The notes below the pieces were generated by a model. The model was given only the letters and a program-made list of their open reading frames with translations. It searched no databases and was not told the origin of the DNA. Below, piece after piece: positions 52,598-60,618 of a stretch of 64,000 nucleotides of DNA. Made by a program: the position numbers and the translations under genes. Position 1 is the first letter of the stretch. Each line of letters begins with the position of its first letter. Origin of the DNA: Haloplanus vescus (GTDB lineage Archaea; Halobacteriota; Halobacteria; Halobacteriales; Haloferacaceae); NCBI RefSeq assembly GCF_900107665.1, contig NZ_FNQT01000001.1, forward strand, positions 541,742 to 605,741. The letters run 5' to 3'.

Positions 52598-53010
52598 GTC
52601 TCGCTACGCACGTCCGACCAGAGTTCGACCAGCTGTTCGTCCGGCGACTGCGACCGGCGCTCGATATCGAGGTCAATGGTGCGGTCCTCGTCGAGTTCGA
52701 TGCGGACCGCATCGAAGTTGCGCGTGTATCTCGTGGTGTGTTGCCCGTTCGACCGGACTTCGATCTGTTCGTCGACCAGCGACGCGTCGCTGAGGAGGTC
52801 GAGCTTGCGGTACATCGTCGACTCCGGGATGTCACAGGCCTCGGAGAGTTCGGCCGCCGTCATCGGGCGTTCGAGATGCTCGATGATCGTGTGACACGCG
52901 GTGTCGTCGAGTGCGTCCAGTACGTCCTGGAGGTCGGGTGGGTCCGGGGCGAACGGGTCACCCATGGCTTCCTCGCGAGAGCGGTCGGAGTGAGAGACGT
53001 TGATAGTCAT
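52594..53010 (-). CDS. Winged-helix (ArsR-like) transcriptional regulator
   Basis: 138 residues from the ATG at 53008-53010; an ATG at about 52965 (MGDPFAPDPPDLQDV) is a possible later start. The DNA-binding core is DDTACHTIIEHLERPMTAAELSEACDIPESTMYRKLDLLSDASLV (in parts), an ArsR/MarR-style winged helix, followed by an acidic C-terminus. It probably senses a signal together with the coupled membrane protein. The target is unknown. Confidence 0.85.
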   Translation of the reverse strand: MTINVSHSDRSREEAMGDPFAPDPPDLQDVLDALDDTACHTIIEHLERPMTAAELSEACDIPESTMYRKLDLLSDASLVDEQIEVRSNGQHTTRYTRNFDAVRIELDEDRTIDLDIERRSQSPDEQLVELWSDVRSET

Positions 53011-53065
53011 GGTCTTGTAGCGTGTGCGTTCGGCGCGTCATAGTGGCGTGCGGGAGCGATGCATC

Positions 53066-53722
53066 TCATGGATGCGTCGATTCGATGGTCGCCTCGTCGG
53101 CGTTCTCGACGAACTGCTTGACGATTTTGCCTTCCGCGCGGTGCAGCGTCTCGCTACACGTCGATTTGGCGAAATCCAACTCGTCCGCGAGTTCCGTGAG
53201 CGAACAGCCTCGCGGCGTGTCGTAGTACTCGTGTTCGACGGCGGCGGTCACGAGTCGCAGCTGCCGGTCGGTCAGCAGTTGCTCGGGTTCGATGCGCTGG
53301 TGTACCTCGTTGACCGTGAACGGGATGTCGAACGCCTCGAGTTGCTCGCCGAGTTCGGACAGTCGATGCTGCGGGGCGGTGAGCTCCCACTCGGCTTCGC
53401 CGTCCTCGATGGTGAACGGCATCGTGAGCGGGACGCCCGACCCCTGTACCGGGAAGAGGAGCAGGGGCATCGTCGTCTCGAACTGGACGAGCACCGTGTC
53501 CTCGTACCGCTGTAACACCTCGAGTTCGGTCACCGAGTCGCTGGACTGGATGTCGGCGACGACGTCCTGTAGGTCCGGGGCAGTGATTTCGGTGAGTCCC
53601 ACGCCGGCGTCGTCGTCCGCGAGCGCCGCCAGGATGCGAATGCTCGCGTCCGGGTAGCGTCGGGAGACGTCACCGATCCATACTCCCTCCGGAATCGTGA
53701 CGGTGAGGTTGGCTTGGGGCAT
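53066..53722 (-). CDS. HTH_10 regulator (bacterio-opsin-activator-like)
   Basis: 218 residues from the ATG at 53720-53722. The N-terminal sensor half (MPQANLTVTIPEGVWIGDVS) is without an N-terminal Cys motif. The C-terminal HTH_10 is LTDRQLRLVTAAVEHEYYDTP then CSLTELADELDFAKSTCSETLHRAE in parts. Its promoter carries a perfect 16-base palindrome of the CGAA-N4-TTCG type, centred at the TATA position. It is divergent from the first DUF2249 gene. It may be the local regulator of the nos region, with autorepression; this is inference. Confidence 0.84.
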   Translation of the reverse strand: MPQANLTVTIPEGVWIGDVSRRYPDASIRILAALADDDAGVGLTEITAPDLQDVVADIQSSDSVTELEVLQRYEDTVLVQFETTMPLLLFPVQGSGVPLTMPFTIEDGEAEWELTAPQHRLSELGEQLEAFDIPFTVNEVHQRIEPEQLLTDRQLRLVTAAVEHEYYDTPRGCSLTELADELDFAKSTCSETLHRAEGKIVKQFVENADEATIESTHP

Positions 53723-53731
53723 CGGTGTTCA

Positions 53732-53747
53732 GTCGAATATATTCGAC
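53732..53747. promoter_or_regulatory. Perfect 16-bp palindrome GTCGAATATATTCGAC
   Basis: GTCGAATATATTCGAC is a perfect palindrome (CGAA-TATA-TTCG core), 10-25 bases upstream of the HTH_10 start at 53722. Its centre coincides with where the TATA box of a leaderless promoter would be, so a bound regulator would compete with TBP. Confidence 0.8.
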
Positions 53748-53768
53748 TCGTCCCCCAATCGCTGGCCC

Positions 53769-53780
53769 CGAACATGTTCA
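53769..53780. promoter_or_regulatory. CGAA-N4-TTC(A) site shared by divergent promoters
   Basis: CGAACATGTTCA at 53769-53780 contains the 10-base palindrome GAACATGTTC. It lies 47-58 bases from the HTH_10 start on one side and 74-85 from the DUF2249 start on the other. A TATA-like TTTATATT (about 53826-53833) precedes the DUF2249 gene. Confidence 0.6.
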
Positions 53781-53853
53781 CGTAGGGAGACAGAAGACCC
53801 ACCCGAACACCATCGGGAGAATCTGTTTATATTATCGCTCCGAGGTGTAGCGT

Positions 53854-54087
53854 ATGAGCGCCAGTACCGCTGACGACGTTCAGGAACTCGACGCTCGCGA
53901 AATCGAGGGGGAACCGTTCAGCGACATCCAAGACGCGCTCCGAACGCTGCCGGCGGGCGAGACGCTCGTCCTCGTCAACAGTTTCGAACCCGAACCGCTG
54001 TACGACGTGCTCGAACAGCGGGGATTCGAGTACGAGACGACGCAGGTGGCAGCGGACGAGTGGCGCGTGTCGATTACCCACGCGTGA
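53854..54087 (+). CDS. DUF2249 family protein
   Basis: 77 residues: VQELDAREIEGEPFSDIQDA then LPAGETLVLVNSFEPEPLYDVL, the pattern of the small DUF2249 fold (SirA/TusA-like alpha/beta). Such proteins accompany denitrification genes in haloarchaea and bacteria; their role is not established. Its stop overlaps a CGAA-type box at 54085, and a second copy of the family follows. Confidence 0.85.
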   Translation: MSASTADDVQELDAREIEGEPFSDIQDALRTLPAGETLVLVNSFEPEPLYDVLEQRGFEYETTQVAADEWRVSITHA

Positions 54088-54096
54088 ACATGTTCG
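54085..54096. promoter_or_regulatory. TGAA-N4-TTCG site before the second DUF2249 gene
   Basis: TGAACATGTTCG at 54085-54096 contains the palindrome GAACATGTTC and overlaps the stop codon of the first DUF2249 gene. It lies 41-52 bases before the second gene's ATG, giving it an independent, equally regulated start. Confidence 0.6.
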
Positions 54097-54136
54097 GAGA
54101 AACTGGCAGGGGACGATAACGACGAGGGAAACGTGC

Positions 54137-54370
54137 ATGCCAGGACCGACCATCGACGTCCGTGAACTGCCACCCTCGCAGCGCCATCCGAAGATTCACA
54201 ACGCGTTTGACGACCTGGAGAGCGGTGAGGAGCTGACGCTAATCAACGACCACGACCCGAAACCGCTGTTCTACGAGATGCAGGCCGAAGTCGACGCGTT
54301 CGACCCCGAAGGCTACAACGTCGAACGACAGCACGAAGACAAGTTCGTCGCAACGTTCCCCAAGAAGTAG
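54137..54370 (+). CDS. DUF2249 family protein, second copy
   Basis: 77 residues: TIDVRELPPSQRHPKIHNAFDDLESGEELTLINDHDPKPLFYEM in parts, with the family motifs LxLxNDHDPKPL. It differs strongly from the first copy, so the pair is old rather than a fresh duplication. It converges with hemG (20 bases between stops). Confidence 0.88.
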   Translation: MPGPTIDVRELPPSQRHPKIHNAFDDLESGEELTLINDHDPKPLFYEMQAEVDAFDPEGYNVERQHEDKFVATFPKK

Positions 54371-54390
54371 CTGCGAATCGCCCGCCGGCG

Positions 54391-55677
54391 TCACACTGCC
54401 ATGCGGTCGCCGGTCGCGACTGCTGCCACTCGCGTCGCCACTCCTTTCGCCTGCCGAACTCGCCCCGGGAGCCCCGCGCGTGACTCGTAGTTCGCACACA
54501 GATGGATTCCCGGAGGCGTCGCCACGTCGTCGAGGGCGTCCCACGACGTGTCGTAGGCGGGCATCACGTTCGGGCGCCGGCGCACGGTCAACGCGCGGGC
54601 GTCGACGCCCGTCATCTCGCGGAACTCGCTCTCCGCGAGACGGCGGAGGGTCGCGGTGGATTCGTCGAGCAAGTCCGGATACCGCGACCCACCCAGATAA
54701 CAGGTGTAGACGCCGTCGCGTCCGAACAGACTCGCGTTGTACGTGACTCCGAGCGTCCGGTAGTCCTCGTCGTACTGGACCTGATGGCCCGCCCCGTCGA
54801 GTGTCGCCTCCGCGGCGAGGTGAACGACGACCAGCGAGTTGTACGTCAGCTGGGCCAGCGCCTGCGCCGTCTCGGGCGCGACGCTGTCGAGGAGGCCGGC
54901 GGTGGTCGCGGCGGGCGTCGTCAGAATCACCGTCGACACCGGGACCGACCGAGACGGCGTCTCCAGTCGGAACCCCTCGGCCGCGTCGCGAACCGCTTCG
55001 ACCGGCGTGTCGAGGTGGACCCGGTCCCGGTGGGCCGCGTAGAGTGCCTCGGGGAGCGTCTGCATGCCGTCGTCGAACGTGACGGCCGGCGGCAGGTCCG
55101 CCCCGCGGAGCGCCGCCTTCGCGGCCGCGACGAGGAGGCTCCCGGACACGTCGTGGGCGTCGAGCGCGCGCCCGAAGGAGTGTTTCACCCGCATCTCGTC
55201 GGGGTGAGAGGCGTAGACGCCGGCGTAGAGCGGGCCAACGAGATACTGCGCGGCCTCGCGCCCGAGCGTGCGCGTCAGAAACGTCTCTATCGTCTCCTGG
55301 TCGCGTGGCGGCCCCGTCAACGGTTCCGCCAACAGGCGGAGTTTGCCCCGCCACGAGAGGAGGTCCGTCTCGACGGCCTCCCGGGGCGTGAACGGGACGC
55401 GGCGGCGCGCGCCGTCCCGATACACGTACAGGGGGCCGTCGTCGGCCTCGCGGAGTTCGTCGCGCAGGCCCAGCGAGTCGACCAGCGAGTCGAGCGGCGG
55501 CGAGAGCCGGGTTCGCTGCGGGCCGAAATCGAGGACGCGCCCCTCGACGCGACGACTGTCGATGACGCCGCCGGGTTCGGACGCGGCGTCGAAGACGACG
55601 CTCTCGACGCCCTCTGCCGAGAGGTAGTGCTGCAGCGCCAAGCCCGTGATGCCGCCGCCGACGATGCCGACTGTCAT
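54391..55677 (-). CDS. hemG: FAD-dependent protoporphyrinogen oxidase
   Basis: 428 residues from the ATG at 55675-55677. The dinucleotide-binding start is TVGIVGGGITGLALQHYLSAEG with EPGGVIDSRRV, then GPQRTRLSPP and a C-terminal PGIHLCANYESRAGLPGRV that returns to the FAD. The length suits the HemY-like monoamine-oxidase family (I use the haloarchaeal naming hemG). It oxidises protoporphyrinogen IX (or coproporphyrinogen) for haem. Its promoter carries a CGAA-type site, linking haem supply to the nos region. Confidence 0.88.
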   Translation of the reverse strand: MTVGIVGGGITGLALQHYLSAEGVESVVFDAASEPGGVIDSRRVEGRVLDFGPQRTRLSPPLDSLVDSLGLRDELREADDGPLYVYRDGARRRVPFTPREAVETDLLSWRGKLRLLAEPLTGPPRDQETIETFLTRTLGREAAQYLVGPLYAGVYASHPDEMRVKHSFGRALDAHDVSGSLLVAAAKAALRGADLPPAVTFDDGMQTLPEALYAAHRDRVHLDTPVEAVRDAAEGFRLETPSRSVPVSTVILTTPAATTAGLLDSVAPETAQALAQLTYNSLVVVHLAAEATLDGAGHQVQYDEDYRTLGVTYNASLFGRDGVYTCYLGGSRYPDLLDESTATLRRLAESEFREMTGVDARALTVRRRPNVMPAYDTSWDALDDVATPPGIHLCANYESRAGLPGRVRQAKGVATRVAAVATGDRMAV

Positions 55678-55714
55678 AGCTGACGATTCGTGAGGACGCA
55701 GGTGTAGTTCGCGC

Positions 55715-55726
55715 CGAAGATGTTCT
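55715..55726. promoter_or_regulatory. CGAA-N4-TTC(T) site upstream of hemG
   Basis: CGAAGATGTTCT at 55715-55726 is a one-mismatch form of the box (last base T instead of G), 38-49 bases before the hemG start. It is the weakest of the series. Confidence 0.45.
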
Positions 55727-55772
55727 CGTCGGGGCGCCGACACCACAGAGAAAGACACCCCACCGACAGGGA

Positions 55773-55788
55773 CCCGAACACGTTCGGG
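55773..55788. promoter_or_regulatory. CCCGAACACGTTCGGG, strong box of the halocyanin-nos operon
   Basis: CCCGAA (55773-55778) and TTCGGG (55783-55788) are perfect arms around CACG. It lies 74-89 bases before the halocyanin ATG and upstream of a TATA-like GATATAC at 55820-55826, the geometry expected for an archaeal activator site. Confidence 0.75.
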
Positions 55789-55819
55789 GGCGTTCCCAGC
55801 GTTCCGGATTTTGCGCGAC

Positions 55820-55826
55820 GATATAC
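55820..55826 (+). promoter_or_regulatory. TATA-like element of the halocyanin-nos operon
   Basis: GATATAC at 55820-55826 in AT-rich context would place the transcription start about 25 bases downstream, near 55848, leaving a leader of about 15 bases before the ATG at 55862. Confidence 0.5.
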
Positions 55827-55861
55827 GTAGGTCTCGGTATGACTGCCAAGTGGAGGCAAGC

Positions 55862-56368
55862 ATGAACGAGCACTATTCGCGTCGGCGCTTTCTAGCGCTT
55901 ACAGGCGCAGCGAGCGGGGTCGCACTTGCCGGCTGTTCGTCGGGGTCCGGCGGCGGCAGCGGAGGCGGTGGCGGTTCCGAGGCCACTGAGACCGGCGATT
56001 CCGGCGGCGGTTCCGGGAGCGGTGGCTCCGGGTCGTGGACCGAGACCAGCACGGTCGAAATGACGGACGAACTGGCGTTCGCGCCCAAGCAGATCCAGGT
56101 GTCCGCGGGGACGACCGTCACCTGGGAGAACGTCGGCGCCGTCGCACACTCGGTGACGGCCTACGAGGGCGAGATTCCCGACGGGGCGACGTACTTCGCG
56201 TCCGGTGGCGCCGAGAGCGAGCAGGCAGCCAACGACGCCTACCCCGACCAAGGGTCCATCGCACAGGGCGAAACGTACGAACACACGTTCGAGACGACCG
56301 GCACCTACGAGTACTACTGCATCCCGCACGAGATGAGCGGGATGGTCGGCTCCATCAAGGTGGTTTGA
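55862..56368 (+). CDS. Halocyanin-like blue copper lipoprotein
   Basis: 168 residues from the ATG at 55862. Tat signal SRRRFLALTGAASGVALAGC with lipobox Cys25; a Gly/Ser-rich linker; then a cupredoxin domain with type-1 Cu ligands His (VAHSVTAYEG) and Cys/His/Met in YYCIPHEMSGMVG. It is anchored outside and moves electrons. The gene ends one base before nosZ, so it is the likely electron donor to the nitrous oxide reductase, replacing the cytochromes used by bacteria. It is preceded by a strong CGAA box. Confidence 0.92.
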   Translation: MNEHYSRRRFLALTGAASGVALAGCSSGSGGGSGGGGGSEATETGDSGGGSGSGGSGSWTETSTVEMTDELAFAPKQIQVSAGTTVTWENVGAVAHSVTAYEGEIPDGATYFASGGAESEQAANDAYPDQGSIAQGETYEHTFETTGTYEYYCIPHEMSGMVGSIKVV

Positions 56369-56369
56369 T

Positions 56370-58367
56370 ATGACCAACACGCCATCCGACTCGGACGACG
56401 ACGTGCTCGACCCCGACGCACTGGTCGAGCGACACGAGAAAGAACTCCAAGACCTCCTCGCGGAGGTCGACGAGCCGACGCCGAGCGACGACTCCCCGTC
56501 CCTGAACCTCGCCGGTCTCGAACTCGACCGGCGTGACTTCATGAAAGCGGGCGCAGCGACCGGTGTGATGTCCGGGCTCGCGGGCTGTACCGGGAGCCTG
56601 ATGAACGGCGGTCAGAGCGGGTCCAACCAGCAGTCCTCGGGCGGGTCGACGCCGGAGCACTTGGTCGAACCCGGCGAACACGACGAGTACTACGGCTTCT
56701 GGTCCGGCGGTCAGTCCGGCGAAATCCGCGTCATGGGCATCCCGTCGATGCGCGTCCTGATGCGCATCCCCGTGTTCAACAAGGACGCTTCGCGGGGCTA
56801 CGGGTACGACGACGAAACCCGGCAGATGCTGGAGGACGCCGGCGACTACACGTGGGGCGACAACCACCACCCGGTGCTCTCCGAGACGGACGGCGACTAC
56901 GACGGCGAGTACCTCTGGGTGAACGACAAGGCGAACGGGCGACTCGCCCGCGTGAACCTCACGTACTTCGAGACGGACGCCATCACCGACGTGCCGAACA
57001 TGCAGGCCATCCACGGGTGTACCGTCCAGAGTCCCGACACGAAGTACATCTTCGGCAACGGCGAGTTCCGGACGCCGCTCCCGAATGACGGTCGTGACGT
57101 GCACTCGCCCGAGAACTACGAGTCGCTGTTCGCGGCCATCAACCCCGAGACGATGGAGACGGAGTGGCAGGTGAAAGTCGACGGCAACCTCGACATCGTC
57201 GACACCGACAAGGACGGCCGCTGGGCCATCTCCTCGGCGTACAACTCCGAGGAGGCCGTCGAAGTCTCGGGGATGACCCACGACGACCGCGACTACGTGA
57301 AGGCCTTCGACGTGCCGGCCATCGAGCAAGCCGTCGAGAACGGCAACTACGAGGAGGTCAACGGCGTCCCCATCGTCGACGGGACCCAAGAGAGCTCCCT
57401 CAATCAGGGCGACAACCCCATCGTGCGATACATCCCGACGCCGAAGAGCCCCCACTGTGTCGAAGTGGAGCCAAACGGCGATTACGCGATGGTCGCCGGC
57501 AAGCTGTCGCCGACGGTCACCATGCTGGATATCGACGCGCTCGACGAGTCCAGCGACCCCGAGGACGTCGTCGCCGGCCGTCCGAAGGTCGGTCTCGGCC
57601 CGCTTCACACGACTTTCGACGGCAACGGCCACGCGTACACCTCGCTGTTCATCGACTCGCAGGCGGTCAAGTGGGACATCGAGGCCGCCGTCGAGGCGGA
57701 GAACAACTCGACGGAGCCGATCCTCGAGAAGCAGGACGTCCACTACAACCCCGGCCACATTCAGGCCGTGGAGGCGATGACGACGGACCCAGACGGCGAG
57801 TGGCTCGTCTCGCTGAACAAGCTCTCCAAGGATCGGTTCCTGCCGGTCGGCCCCATTCACCCGGACAACGACCAGCTCATCCACATCGGGCAGGGCGAGA
57901 AGGAGATGGAGTTGGTCGCGGATCACCCGGCGTATCCGGAGCCACACGACTGCGTCTTCGCGCACAAGGACAAACTCGACCCGGCGACGACGTGGGACAA
58001 GTCCGACTACCGGACCGACAAGGAGTTCGTCACCCAGCAGAACTCCGGCGTCGAGCGCACGGGCGAGCAGTCCGTGGACGTGAAGATGTCGTCGATGCGC
58101 TCCGAGTACGGCCTCAGCGAGTTCACCGTCAAGGAGGGCGACGAAGTCACGCTCACGGTGACGAACATCGAGGGCGTCCGTGACATCATCCACGGACTGG
58201 CCATCCCCGAGTACGACATCCACCTCGCCATCGCGCCCCAGGACACCCAGAAAGTCACGTTCACCGCGGACAAGCCTGGCGTGTACTGGTTCTACTGCAC
58301 GTACTTCTGCAGCGCACTCCACCTCGAGATGCGCTCGCGGATGATCGTGGAGCCACGCGATGGCTGA
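56370..58367 (+). CDS. nosZ: Nitrous-oxide reductase
   Basis: 665 residues. A 53-residue acidic pre-region leads to a Tat signal (LDRRDFMKAGAATGVMSGLAGC) with lipobox Cys73. The beta-propeller supplies the CuZ histidines: WGDNHHPV, MQAIHGCTV, SPHCVEVEPNG, GPLHTTFDG, YNPGHIQA and PEPHDCVFAH. The cupredoxin CuA site is CTYFCSALHLEM (Cys643, Cys647, His651, Met654). It reduces N2O to N2 on the outer face. It follows halocyanin by one base and precedes the maturation genes. All key ligands are present. Confidence 0.98.
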   Translation: MTNTPSDSDDDVLDPDALVERHEKELQDLLAEVDEPTPSDDSPSLNLAGLELDRRDFMKAGAATGVMSGLAGCTGSLMNGGQSGSNQQSSGGSTPEHLVEPGEHDEYYGFWSGGQSGEIRVMGIPSMRVLMRIPVFNKDASRGYGYDDETRQMLEDAGDYTWGDNHHPVLSETDGDYDGEYLWVNDKANGRLARVNLTYFETDAITDVPNMQAIHGCTVQSPDTKYIFGNGEFRTPLPNDGRDVHSPENYESLFAAINPETMETEWQVKVDGNLDIVDTDKDGRWAISSAYNSEEAVEVSGMTHDDRDYVKAFDVPAIEQAVENGNYEEVNGVPIVDGTQESSLNQGDNPIVRYIPTPKSPHCVEVEPNGDYAMVAGKLSPTVTMLDIDALDESSDPEDVVAGRPKVGLGPLHTTFDGNGHAYTSLFIDSQAVKWDIEAAVEAENNSTEPILEKQDVHYNPGHIQAVEAMTTDPDGEWLVSLNKLSKDRFLPVGPIHPDNDQLIHIGQGEKEMELVADHPAYPEPHDCVFAHKDKLDPATTWDKSDYRTDKEFVTQQNSGVERTGEQSVDVKMSSMRSEYGLSEFTVKEGDEVTLTVTNIEGVRDIIHGLAIPEYDIHLAIAPQDTQKVTFTADKPGVYWFYCTYFCSALHLEMRSRMIVEPRDG

Positions 58368-58510
58368 GCGGTATGTCGTCGATTGCCGACCCAGCCACTG
58401 ACCCCGACTGACGTCGGCGTCGACGGCCCCAGCAGTCACGCGGGGTGTGCAAGCGGCCCGCGTGGCTGACACTGGGGTTCGTCGGACGGACCCCGGCGCG
58501 AGGTGACACC
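58368..58510. other. Gap between nosZ and the NosB-like gene
   Basis: No gene is recognised in these 143 GC-rich bases. Short inverted arms (GGGGTTCGTC / GACGGACCCC, imperfect) occur near 58474-58495 and could be a processing hairpin within the operon. Confidence 0.35.
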
Positions 58511-59239
58511 ATGAGCTACGAACTCCCACCCAAGTCAGCGTTCTTGGAGCTCCGTCGCGGGCTCCCACTGGTAGCGGCGGTGCTGTTCGTCGCGGCGCTA
58601 CTCTTCCCGATGTGGTCCATCGAGGTCCACGCGGTCCAGTACCCGAGCACGACGCTCAACTTACACCTGTACGCGTATCCGCGCATCTCGGGTGATTACG
58701 CCGAGATGGCGAATCTGAACAAGTACATCGGCTTCTACTACCCGGACCCGGTGTACTGGCAGCCCAACTACGAACCACACGAGTACGCCGTCAACGTGCC
58801 CGAGTGGTCGTTCGGCCCGTTGGCGTTCGTCGTGGTGTCGGCGTGTAGTGCTTTCGTCGCGCTGGCGCCCAGCACCCGAAAGCTCAAACGCGGACTCTTC
58901 GCCCAACTCGCCGGGACGGCGGCGGTGTTCGGCGTGATGCTCGCGGACATCCAGTACCGACTCTACCAGGCCGGCCACCACCTCGACCCCGGCGCGCCCG
59001 TGATGGGTGTGGAGGGGTTCACGCCGCCGCTCTGGGGGACGTACAAGGTAGCGAACATCACGAGCTACTCCCGGTTCGGCGTCGGGGCGTACATGGCCAT
59101 GCTCGCGGTGGGACTGTTGGTCGTGGCGTTCTACTACCGCGACAGCACCGCGACGGCCGGCGACGTGGCCCGCGGAATCGCGGCGCGTCTCGGACAGCGC
59201 GAACGGACGGCATCCGTCGACGAAGCGGGAGGGAGGTAG
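58511..59239 (+). CDS. NosB-like membrane protein of the nos operon
   Basis: 242 residues from the ATG at 58511. About four helices (e.g. GLPLVAAVLFVAALLFPMW, FGPLAFVVVSACSAFVALA, LFAQLAGTAAVFGVMLA, FGVGAYMAMLAVGLLVVAF). The external loop SIEVHAVQYPSTTLNLHLYAYPRISGD and NLNKYIGFYYPDP (parts) has a QYP-rich/LNxYIG pattern I know from membrane proteins next to nos genes in other phyla. By position (right after nosZ, before nosD) it corresponds to NosB of clade II clusters. Its function is unsettled. Confidence 0.7.
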   Translation: MSYELPPKSAFLELRRGLPLVAAVLFVAALLFPMWSIEVHAVQYPSTTLNLHLYAYPRISGDYAEMANLNKYIGFYYPDPVYWQPNYEPHEYAVNVPEWSFGPLAFVVVSACSAFVALAPSTRKLKRGLFAQLAGTAAVFGVMLADIQYRLYQAGHHLDPGAPVMGVEGFTPPLWGTYKVANITSYSRFGVGAYMAMLAVGLLVVAFYYRDSTATAGDVARGIAARLGQRERTASVDEAGGR

Positions 59240-59241
59240 CC

Positions 59242-60618
59242 ATGCCCGGACGGTTCGAGCGCGGATTCGCCGTCGCAACGGTCGTACTCCTCGTGACGAG
59301 CGTCGGCGCCGCCGTCGCGGCACCGAGTGCGCCAGTCGAGGAGACCGACCGAATCGCGTTCGACGCCTCGGTACCGGCAGAGTACGACTTCGCCGCGCCG
59401 CCGAGCGACGGGTACGCGACGGTCGGGGGCGACCGCTACGACACGCTCGCGTCGGCACTCGACGCCGCCGCGCCCGGTGACACCATCCGGGTCGTCGGCG
59501 AGGTGTCGGGGCCGGTGACCGTCGAGACGCGGGGCGTCAGCATCGTCGGCGCGTCGCCGAGCGAAGCGGTCGTCTCCGGCGACGGCGAGGGGACGGTGCT
59601 GACGGTGAACGCCTCCGACGTGACGGTGCGGCACGTCTGGGTGCGGAACGCGGGCTACAGCACCGCCGACAACGACGCCGCGGTGTGGCTCAACGGCGCG
59701 AACGCCACCGTCGACGGCGTCCGCGTCACCAACACGACGTTCGGCGTCTGGGTCAACGGCGCCACGTCCGCGACGATTCGTGACACGACCATCGTCGGCC
59801 GGGAGTCCATCAGTCGCCTCTCGAACCGCGGGAACGGCATCCAGCTCTGGGAGGCCCACGACGCCGTCCTCGAGAACAACTCCATCACGGACGTCCGCGA
59901 CGGCATCTACTTCTCGTGGAGTTCCGACGTGGTGGCCCGGAACAACACGATGTGGGACCTCCGCTACGGCGTCCACTACATGTACTCCGACGACTGTCGA
60001 CTCGCCAACAACACGGCGTTCGACAACGACGTAGGATACGCGCTGATGCTCTCGGACCGCCTCGAAGTCGTCAACAACACGGCGGTGAACAACACCGGCA
60101 GTAGCGGCCACGGGATTCTGGTCAAGAGCGTCGACCACACCCGCATCGCCGGAAACGACCTCGTCGGGAACGAGAATGGACTGTTCGTCTACAACTCCCT
60201 CGACAACACGATTGCGCACAACCTCGTGCTCGAAAACGACGTTGGTGTCCACCTCACCGGGGGGAGCGTCCGCGAACGCGGCTACGGCAACTCGTTCATC
60301 CGCAACGACGAAGCGATGAAGGCCGTCATCGGCGAACAGGTCGCCTGGAACGACAGCGAGCGTGGCAACTACTGGTCGGACGCCAACGCGGTCGACGTGG
60401 ACCACGACGGCGTCAGCGACGTTCGGTTCCAGGCCGACGGCGCACTCGACCGCCTCACGCGACAGCAGCCGGCAGCGTCCGTCTTCGCGTCGAGTCCCGC
60501 CTTCGACGCCGTGCGTCTGGGGATACAGTCCGTCCCCCTCATCGAGACGCCGGGCGTCGTCGACCACCACCCGCTGGTCAGCCCCCCACACGAGAACTGG
60601 AGGCGTTACTATGAGTGA
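59242..60618 (+). CDS. nosD: NosD, periplasmic copper-loading beta-helix protein
   Basis: 458 residues. A Sec-type signal (FAVATVVLLVTSVGAAVAAP) is followed by a right-handed beta-helix with repeated VxxNTTxxxxxxG/NNxxxxN units (VRHVWVRNAG, VVARNNTMWDLRYGVHYMYSDDC, ANNTAFDNDVGYALMLSD in parts). NosD with NosFY supplies copper or sulfur to the CuZ site of NosZ. It lies 2 bases after the NosB-like gene and overlaps nosF by 8 bases. Confidence 0.95.
   Translation: MPGRFERGFAVATVVLLVTSVGAAVAAPSAPVEETDRIAFDASVPAEYDFAAPPSDGYATVGGDRYDTLASALDAAAPGDTIRVVGEVSGPVTVETRGVSIVGASPSEAVVSGDGEGTVLTVNASDVTVRHVWVRNAGYSTADNDAAVWLNGANATVDGVRVTNTTFGVWVNGATSATIRDTTIVGRESISRLSNRGNGIQLWEAHDAVLENNSITDVRDGIYFSWSSDVVARNNTMWDLRYGVHYMYSDDCRLANNTAFDNDVGYALMLSDRLEVVNNTAVNNTGSSGHGILVKSVDHTRIAGNDLVGNENGLFVYNSLDNTIAHNLVLENDVGVHLTGGSVRERGYGNSFIRNDEAMKAVIGEQVAWNDSERGNYWSDANAVDVDHDGVSDVRFQADGALDRLTRQQPAASVFASSPAFDAVRLGIQSVPLIETPGVVDHHPLVSPPHENWRRYYE

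Noticed and set aside
56355-58568. A 737-residue minus-strand frame over nosZ
   Set aside because: NosZ on the plus strand has every copper ligand. The antisense product has no recognisable domain.
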